Source of the DNA: Kitasatospora sp. MAA19
Lineage (GTDB): Bacteria; Actinomycetota; Actinomycetes; Streptomycetales; Streptomycetaceae
Direction: 5' to 3'
Assembly: GCF_029894125.1 (NCBI RefSeq)
Contig: NZ_JARXYZ010000011.1
Coordinates: 1-64,000 of the forward strand
DNA: 64,000 bases
Part shown: positions 59,120-64,000 of the stretch, one piece after another
Layout of the letters: each line of letters starts with the position of its first letter
How positions within the stretch are numbered: position 1 is the first letter of the stretch
The notes under the pieces: generated by a model
Databases searched by the model: none
Seen by the model: the letters and a program-made list of their open reading frames with translations, nothing else
Told to the model about the DNA's origin: nothing
Made by a program: the position numbers and the translations under genes

Positions 59120-61195
59120 TCAGCCGGTGACGCTGGGCGCACCCGTCTCCAGGTGGCCGGTGAAGCGCTGGGACCAGCTGCTGTCGACGTCCACCGTCAC
59201 GGTGAAGTCGTACCAGCCGTTGGTGTACGCCACCGCGTTGAAGAAGTCGCTGACGCTGCCGCCGGCCGGGACCTGGTACGTCCAGGGGCCGTCCGTGCGG
59301 TAGTTGTTCGACGCGATGGTGAAGGTCATCGGCGTGCTGCCGGAGTTGGCCAGCTTGAAGTAGACCGCCGGCTTGCCGGTGCCCGGCTCGACCGCGTACG
59401 AGGCCGTGACGGCGGCGTTCTTGCCCGCCTTGGTCGCGTCCCCCTTGAAGCGGCGCAGGAAGCGGTTGGGGCCGACCACCGTGAGGTCGTACGGGCCACC
59501 GCCGAAGTTGGTGCCGCAGTTGAAGAAGTCGCTGGTGTTGCCGCCCGGGTCGACGGTGTACTGCCAGGGGCCGCCGCTGCGGTAGGCGTTGGCGTAGGCG
59601 GCGAAGTGCGCGGACTTCGTCGCCGCAGCGCCCCCGTTGTCCATCGTGATCCAGACCTTCATCACCCCGCCCGAACCGAACTCCAGGTGGTCCAGGTTGG
59701 CGTTCGGCTGGTACGGCAGCGCGCGGGCCGGGCGGGTGCCGGACTCCTGCAGCGGCAGCTGGTTGTTGACCGGCGCCGGGTTGGGCAGCGGACCGCACGC
59801 CGACAGGCCGATGGTCTGCGAGGTGTCGGGCAGCGCAGGCAGCCCGTACACCGGGTTGGCGAAGTCGAACACGCTGGTCAGGTCGCCGCAGACGCGCCGA
59901 CGCCAGTCGCTGATGTTCACGCACTGCGCGGGCGTGCCGAGGGCGGCCGTCCAGGTCTCCAGGAAGCGCAGCACGGAGGTGTGGTCGAAGGTCTCCGAGT
60001 TGACCCAGCCGCCGCGGGTCCAGGGCGAGACGGCTATGAGCGGGACGCGGAAGCCGAGGCCGATGTTGGTGCCGTTGTAGAACTCGCCCGGGGTGCCGGC
60101 CGGGGCGGCCGGCGGCGGGACGTGGTCGAAGAAGCCGTCGTTCTCGTCGTAGTTGATGAACAGGACGGACGAGTTGAAGACGTTCGGGTCCGCGTTGAGC
60201 GCGTCGATCACCATGTGGACGAAGTGCGCGCCGTCGGCCGGGGTGGCGTAGGGGTGCTCGGAGGAGGCCTGGTCGGGGACGATCCAGGAGACCTGCGGGA
60301 GGGTGCCGGCCAGCACGTCGGCCTTGATCGCGGCGGCGATGTCGTCCGGGGTCTTCCCGGTGACCTTGGGCACCGAGCCCATGCCCTTGACGGCCAGCGG
60401 GCTGCCGGCCGGGGCGCCGGAGAACTGGTTGAAGTAGGCCAAGGCGTTGTCGCCGTAGTTGTCGGCGGCGTTCTGGTAGACCTTCCAGCTCACGCCGGCG
60501 TTCTCCAGCGCCTCGGCGTAGGTCTGCCAGCGCAGCCCCTTCTCGTCGCCGCCGTCGTAGGCCGGTCCGCCCGCGCTGCCGGCCGGGTCGATCTGGCCGG
60601 ACCAGTGGTAGGTGCGGTTGGGGCCGGTCGCGCTCAGGACGGAGCAGTGGTAGGCGTCGCAGATGGTCCAGTTCTCGGCCAGCGCGTAGTGGAACGGGAT
60701 GTCCTGGCGGGTGAGGAAGCCGAGCGTGCGGACGTTGCCCTTGGCAGCGACCCAGGAGTCCATCTTGCCGCCGTTCCAGGCCTTGTGCTGATCGCTCCAA
60801 CCGTGGGAGAGATCACCGTTGCACTGGGCGAGGCGCTCGGGGTCGGCGCCGCCGGCCGGCTTGGTCTGGCTGAACTGCCACGGGTACTGGCGGGAGAACA
60901 GGCCGTTGGGCTGGTTGAAGACGCTGTAGCCGCCGGCGATCTGGATCGCGCTGCGGTCGGCGAAGCCGCGTACGCCGCTCAGCGTGCCGAAGTAGTGGTC
61001 GAAGCTGCGGTTCTCCTGCATCAGGATCACCACGTGCTGCGCGTCGGTGATGGTGCCGGTCTGCTGCAGCGTGGTGGTGGAGGCCACCGCGGGCGCGCCC
61101 GGAGCGGCCCCCGCGGCACCGGAGCCGGCCACGGCGAGACCCGCCGCGGCGGCGCCCGACAGCGTGACGAACTTCCTACGACTCAGCTCGGCCAT
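59120..61195 (-). CDS. Secreted phosphocholine-type phospholipase C
   Basis: The 691-residue enzyme has a Tat signal (MAELSRRKFVTLSGAAAAGL) and a phosphoesterase-superfamily domain that starts VVILMQENRSFDHYFGTLSG (metal/nucleophile region) and includes VLFINYDENDGFFDHVPPP and the SWIVPDQASSEHPYATPADG segment. Two copies of the C-terminal DUF756 domain follow (LEFGSGGVMKVWITMDNGG; VYFKLANSGSTPMTFTIAS). It should hydrolyse phosphatidylcholine outside the cell. ATG 61195 is set by the Tat motif; the open frame extends 72 codons upstream. A perfect 12-bp palindrome lies 30 bp before the start. Confidence 0.93.
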   Translation of the reverse strand: MAELSRRKFVTLSGAAAAGLAVAGSGAAGAAPGAPAVASTTTLQQTGTITDAQHVVILMQENRSFDHYFGTLSGVRGFADRSAIQIAGGYSVFNQPNGLFSRQYPWQFSQTKPAGGADPERLAQCNGDLSHGWSDQHKAWNGGKMDSWVAAKGNVRTLGFLTRQDIPFHYALAENWTICDAYHCSVLSATGPNRTYHWSGQIDPAGSAGGPAYDGGDEKGLRWQTYAEALENAGVSWKVYQNAADNYGDNALAYFNQFSGAPAGSPLAVKGMGSVPKVTGKTPDDIAAAIKADVLAGTLPQVSWIVPDQASSEHPYATPADGAHFVHMVIDALNADPNVFNSSVLFINYDENDGFFDHVPPPAAPAGTPGEFYNGTNIGLGFRVPLIAVSPWTRGGWVNSETFDHTSVLRFLETWTAALGTPAQCVNISDWRRRVCGDLTSVFDFANPVYGLPALPDTSQTIGLSACGPLPNPAPVNNQLPLQESGTRPARALPYQPNANLDHLEFGSGGVMKVWITMDNGGAAATKSAHFAAYANAYRSGGPWQYTVDPGGNTSDFFNCGTNFGGGPYDLTVVGPNRFLRRFKGDATKAGKNAAVTASYAVEPGTGKPAVYFKLANSGSTPMTFTIASNNYRTDGPWTYQVPAGGSVSDFFNAVAYTNGWYDFTVTVDVDSSWSQRFTGHLETGAPSVTG

Positions 61196-61224
61196 CAGCC
61201 CAACCCGTCCCTTCGGTCGCGATG

Positions 61225-61236
61225 TTGTGTACACAA
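61225..61236. promoter_or_regulatory. Candidate operator palindrome upstream of the phospholipase
   Basis: TTGTGTACACAA is a perfect 12-bp palindrome centred 35 bp before the phospholipase start codon. The symmetry suggests a dimeric regulator; none is adjacent, so the regulator is unknown. Confidence 0.55.
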
Positions 61237-61336
61237 GTGGGGGCTCATCGATCGCGGAGAAGTCTCCACCTCGGGCGAGTGGGCCACCAGATGCGTGCAC
61301 CAGGATTGGCGGACTGTTCGTCGGAGGGTCACCGGT

Positions 61337-61373
61337 GTTCGTCCGGGCGTCACCGAGCGACGCCCGGACGAAC
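61337..61373 (-). terminator. Terminator downstream of the pentapeptide gene
   Basis: A perfect 15-bp stem (61337-61351 with 61359-61373) and a 7-nt loop lie 69 bp beyond the end of the pentapeptide-repeat gene and upstream of the phospholipase, so it separates their transcription. Confidence 0.8.
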
Positions 61374-61400
61374 GGGGGGCTGAGCCGTTGCGGAGAGACC

Positions 61401-61451
61401 GAGGTGGTCAACGGCCCGAGGTGGTCAGCGGTCCGAGGTGGTCAGCGGTCC
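61401..61451. repeat. 17-bp tandem repeat overlapping the pentapeptide gene stop
   Basis: Three contiguous copies of gaggtggtcagcggtcc, the first with two differences, cover the stop codon and last residues of the pentapeptide gene (which ends at 61442). The tail TVSDR is encoded within it. Confidence 0.85.
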
Positions 61452-62101
61452 GACACGGTGATCCCCAGCGCGTGGGCGAACTGCGGTGCCAGCTCCAGCA
61501 GCTGGGTGGAGCTGATGACCGCCCCGCGCAGGCCCAGGTGGCCGTCCGCCAGGCCGAGCCGGGCGGCCCCGCGCAGATCGGTCTTGCTCAGGGTGGCGCC
61601 GCGCAGCCGGACCTCCTCCAGCGTCGAACCGGGGAAGGAGACCTCGGTCAGCTTCGCGTCGCCGAAGTCCACGTCGCGCAGCAGGCAGTCCTCGAAGACC
61701 ACGTCCCGCAGGACCGCGGCCCGCAGGTTGACCGCCTCCAGCTTGCAGCCGCGGAACACCACCCGGCGCAGCGCCGAACCGTGCGCGGCCACCCCGGCCA
61801 GCACCCCGCCCAGGAAGGCGCTGTCCTGCCACTCGGAGTCGCTCAGGTCGCAGGCCACCCAGCGGCCGGCCTGCACCCAGACCTCGTTGAACCGGGCCTG
61901 GCGCAGCTTGACCCCGCTGAGCGCGACCCCGGTGAAGGCGCACTCCAGGAAGGCCGCCCCGGCCGCCGACTCGTCCGTGTACTCGCCGCCGTCGAAGTGC
62001 GCGGTGTCGTACCGGTCGTCGCTGCGCAGCCGCCCGGTGTGCGGGCGCAGCAGCTCCGCGTACGGCAGGTCGGTGAGCTGGTCGGGGACGGAACGCGGCA
62101 T
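61442..62101 (-). CDS. Pentapeptide repeat protein
   Basis: The 219-residue protein consists of A(D/N)LXX-type pentapeptide repeats: FLECAFTGVALSGVKLRQAR, VFRGCKLEAVNLRAAVLRDV and FEDCLLRDVDFGDAKLTEVS, forming a right-handed quadrilateral beta-helix with about 25 repeats interrupted near residues 65-95. A short N-terminal cap and a helical C-terminus (TQLLELAPQFAHALGI) flank it. Functions vary in the family (some mimic DNA and protect gyrase); none is implied here. The stop lies in a 17-bp repeat. Confidence 0.9.
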   Translation of the reverse strand: MPRSVPDQLTDLPYAELLRPHTGRLRSDDRYDTAHFDGGEYTDESAAGAAFLECAFTGVALSGVKLRQARFNEVWVQAGRWVACDLSDSEWQDSAFLGGVLAGVAAHGSALRRVVFRGCKLEAVNLRAAVLRDVVFEDCLLRDVDFGDAKLTEVSFPGSTLEEVRLRGATLSKTDLRGAARLGLADGHLGLRGAVISSTQLLELAPQFAHALGITVSDR

Positions 62102-62345
62102 GGCGGTGGCACCTCACGGTCGGAACGGGCTGGTCTCGCCCGCATGCTCGCACGCGGCACCGACAACCGGCCGCAGGGCGACCCGCCGGACGGCGCGCGC
62201 AGAACGGCGCCCCGCCGGACGGCGACGCACGGGCGCCCCGGCCCGGCCGCTGCGGACGGCGGCCGGGCCGGGGCGACGCGCACGATCGGCCGCGCGGGAT
62301 CAGCCTCGCAGGAGGCTCAGCCCCGCAGGATCGACCTCAGCAGGA

Positions 62346-62969
62346 TCAGCCCCGCGCCCAGAGGGAGTTGACCCGGCTGCGCTCGGTGCTGTTCGGGTAC
62401 GGGTTGGTGCAGGAGGTGCCGGGGCCGCCGCCGGACATCAGCTCGCTGCACGGGCCGGAGTAGTGGTCCGGCAGGCCGAGCACGTGCCCGGTCTCGTGCG
62501 CGGTCACCCGCACCGAGTTGTACTGCCGGTTCTGCTGGTAGTCGAGGAAGACGTAGCCGCGCCCGTGGCCGTCGGTGCTGGCGTACGAACCGCGGCTGTC
62601 GTTGCCCTCGTAGTACGCGAAGTCGCCGCCCGAGCCGGACCGCAGCTGGACGTTGCCGACCGAACTGTTCCAGATCTGCGCGGCCTGGGATATCTGGTTG
62701 CGGAAGGTCGGCGCCGAACTGGCGTCGTAGGTGACGACGACGGTGGCCAGGTTCGGGTTGGCGGCCTGCTTGGCCTTCGCCGAGGCCATCACGGCCTGGA
62801 AGAACGCCTGGTTGTTCGCGGCCTCGGCAGCCGAACCGGCGTACGTCGAGGCGGTGTAGCCCTGAACGGCCGGCGCGGGGGTGGCGGCGGCCGCGGCGGT
62901 GGTGGGCAGCACGGCGAGGCCGGCCGCGAGGGCCAGGCCGAGGGCGGCGGACAGCACGGATCGCTTCAT
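62346..62969 (-). CDS. Snapalysin-type secreted metalloprotease, copy 1
   Basis: The 207-residue protein is an M7 (snapalysin) zinc protease: signal peptide MKRSVLSAALGLALAAGLAV, a short propeptide, and the zinc site HETGHVLGLPDHYSGPCSEL (His, Glu, His and Asp ligands) with a Cys pair (GPCSELMSGGGPG, SCTNPYPNSTER). Snapalysins cut milk and structural proteins and are exported. GGAG lies 11 nt before ATG 62969. The next gene to the right is a paralogue. Confidence 0.93.
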   Translation of the reverse strand: MKRSVLSAALGLALAAGLAVLPTTAAAAATPAPAVQGYTASTYAGSAAEAANNQAFFQAVMASAKAKQAANPNLATVVVTYDASSAPTFRNQISQAAQIWNSSVGNVQLRSGSGGDFAYYEGNDSRGSYASTDGHGRGYVFLDYQQNRQYNSVRVTAHETGHVLGLPDHYSGPCSELMSGGGPGTSCTNPYPNSTERSRVNSLWARG

Positions 62970-63219
62970 GTGGGGGCTCCGATTCCTGTGGTGCCGTGGC
63001 CGGTTGGGGGCCGGCCCGGGGGGACACCTGGTCAACGGGTGATGTCCCCAGAGCTTCGGGCAGCCCGGCGGGCGCGCGGATGATGTCAACCCGCGATAGC
63101 CTCGATCAATACCCCTTCCGGCAAAGGGGTTTGAGATGTCTTTAACCCGTCTTGACTCGTGCGTGCCCCTGGTATTCCGTTCCACCGGCGGCTAGGCTCC
63201 GGTCGGGGAAGTTACCGAA

Positions 63220-63257
63220 GCGGCGGGCCGCCCGATTCCGGCCGGGCGACCCGCCGC
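63220..63257 (-). terminator. Terminator after snapalysin copy 2
   Basis: A stem of 15 positions with one G-T pair (63220-63234 with 63243-63257) and an 8-nt loop lies 31 bp past the end of copy 2. It separates the two protease genes. Confidence 0.75.
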
Positions 63258-63287
63258 ACCCCGTGGGAGTCGGCAACTCCACCGGAG

Positions 63288-63932
63288 CTACGGTCGGTTC
63301 GCGGTCGCCAGGCCGTTCGCCCAGAGGCTGTCGACCTGGCTGCGCTCGGAGCTGTCGGGGTAGGGGTTGGTGCAGGACGGGCCGGGGCCGCCGCCGGACA
63401 TCAGCTCGCTGCACGGGCCGGAGTAGTCGTCGGGCAGGCCGAGCACGTGGCCGGTCTCGTGCGCGGTGACGCGGAGCGAGCTGTACTGCTGGTTCTGCTG
63501 GTAGTCGAGGAAGACGTAGCCGTGGCCGTGGCCGTCGGTGCTGGCGTACGAACCGCGGCTGTCGTTGCCCTCGTAGTACGAGAAGTCGCCGGTGCCGCCG
63601 CTCTCCTGGAGCTGGACGCTGCTCACCGAGCCGTTCCAGATCTGCGCGGCCTGGGATATCTGGCTGGTGAAGGAGGGCGCGTTGGCGGTGTCGTAGGTGA
63701 CGGTGACGGCCTGCAGCCACGGGTTGGCGGCCTGCTTGGCCCTGGCCGAGGCCATCACGGCCTGGAAGAAGGCCTGGTTGTTCGCGGCCTCGGCGGCCGA
63801 ACCGGCGTAGGTCGAGGCGGTGTAGCCCTGGACCGCGGGCGCGGCGGGCGCGGCGACGGCCGTGGCGGGCAGGGTCGCGAGGCCGGCCGCGAGGGCCAGG
63901 CCGAGGGCGGCGGACAGCACGGGTCGCTTCAT
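63288..63932 (-). CDS. Snapalysin-type secreted metalloprotease, copy 2
   Basis: The 214-residue paralogue of copy 1 has the same layout: signal peptide MKRPVLSAALGLALAAGLAT, zinc site HETGHVLGLPDDYSGPCSEL (the third ligand region reads PDD instead of PDH) and the conserved Cys pair. The first fifty residues after the signal are nearly identical in both copies; the middle (VTVTYDTANAPSFTSQISQA) differs. ATG 63932 is placed by the signal peptide; the open frame goes on to 63989. The tail LATANRP is absent from copy 1. Upstream sequence beyond the window may hold the LysR regulator that usually accompanies snpA. Confidence 0.93.
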   Translation of the reverse strand: MKRPVLSAALGLALAAGLATLPATAVAAPAAPAVQGYTASTYAGSAAEAANNQAFFQAVMASARAKQAANPWLQAVTVTYDTANAPSFTSQISQAAQIWNGSVSSVQLQESGGTGDFSYYEGNDSRGSYASTDGHGHGYVFLDYQQNQQYSSLRVTAHETGHVLGLPDDYSGPCSELMSGGGPGPSCTNPYPDSSERSQVDSLWANGLATANRP

Positions 63933-64000
63933 GTGGGGGCTCCGAATTCGCGGTACGCCGAACCGCCGGGGCCGGTGGGGGCCGGGCACGGCGACGGCAA

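Noticed and set aside
61316..61358. PHO box upstream of phospholipase C
   Set aside because: Units GTTCGTC/GGTCACC fit the PhoP consensus poorly and irregularly spaced copies partly coincide with a perfect terminator hairpin at 61337-61373.
59153..62371. 1072-codon plus-strand ORF
   Set aside because: Runs opposite the phospholipase and pentapeptide genes, both with clear signatures; not real.

Overview
This window is chromosomal DNA from a streptomycete (Streptomyces or Kitasatospora type). The sequence is very GC-rich with strong G/C at third codon positions, and long antisense shadow ORFs accompany most genes. It carries an AdpA orthologue with a TTA codon next to oligoribonuclease, Tat-exported enzymes, snapalysin-type proteases, an XRE/DUF397 pair and a tricorn-type protease. 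The left edge is the 5' leader and promoter region of an rRNA operon that runs leftward out of the window.

Layout. 0.4-5.2 kb (leftward): a P-loop nucleoside/pantothenate-type kinase, an LD-carboxypeptidase, trpS behind a classic Trp-codon attenuator, and an APC amino-acid permease. 5.4-14 kb: an iron-box-controlled siderophore-binding lipoprotein, a low-complexity hypothetical protein, a Nudix/ATP-grasp divergent pair, and a fused double ABC exporter. 14-21.5 kb: a TetR repressor divergent from a leucine/branched-chain catabolic operon (mccB, mccA, HMG-CoA lyase, acdH). 21.6-29.4 kb: universal stress protein, HAD phosphatase, GNAT, adpA-orn, tRNA-His and a hotdog thioesterase. 29.4-35 kb: hypothetical and regulatory genes (spermidine-synthase-like protein, XRE-TPR regulator, phosphoglycerate-mutase-like phosphatase).

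35.2-39.5 kb holds the most intriguing locus. A Cas4/RecB-type nuclease with a candidate Fe-S cysteine cluster, a 537-residue protein of unknown function, and an SF1 helicase translationally coupled to it are encoded in a row; together they look like a split Dna2-type nuclease-helicase. Small PrimPol-like proteins lie on both sides. 41.2-45.4 kb: two identical tRNA-Lys(CTT) genes bracket pgi, a Na+/H+ antiporter and an internally deleted quinone-oxidoreductase remnant. 45.5-52 kb: GlxA/DJ-1 pair, MFS exporter, a chitinase remnant with a DasR-like site, and a tricorn protease. 52-59 kb: small hypothetical genes, an NmrA/HxlR redox pair, four overlapping micro-genes divergent from an XRE-DUF397 module, a MerR regulator with a clear palindromic operator, and a DHFR-like reductase. 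59-64 kb: phospholipase C, pentapeptide-repeat protein and two tandem snapalysin metalloproteases.

Recurring features are short-period tandem repeats in intergenic DNA, several touching stop codons, and in-frame low-complexity linkers inside proteins. I saw no CRISPR array, insertion sequence, integrase, plasmid origin or secondary-metabolite megasynthase gene. All names rest on reading motifs by eye; no database search was run.
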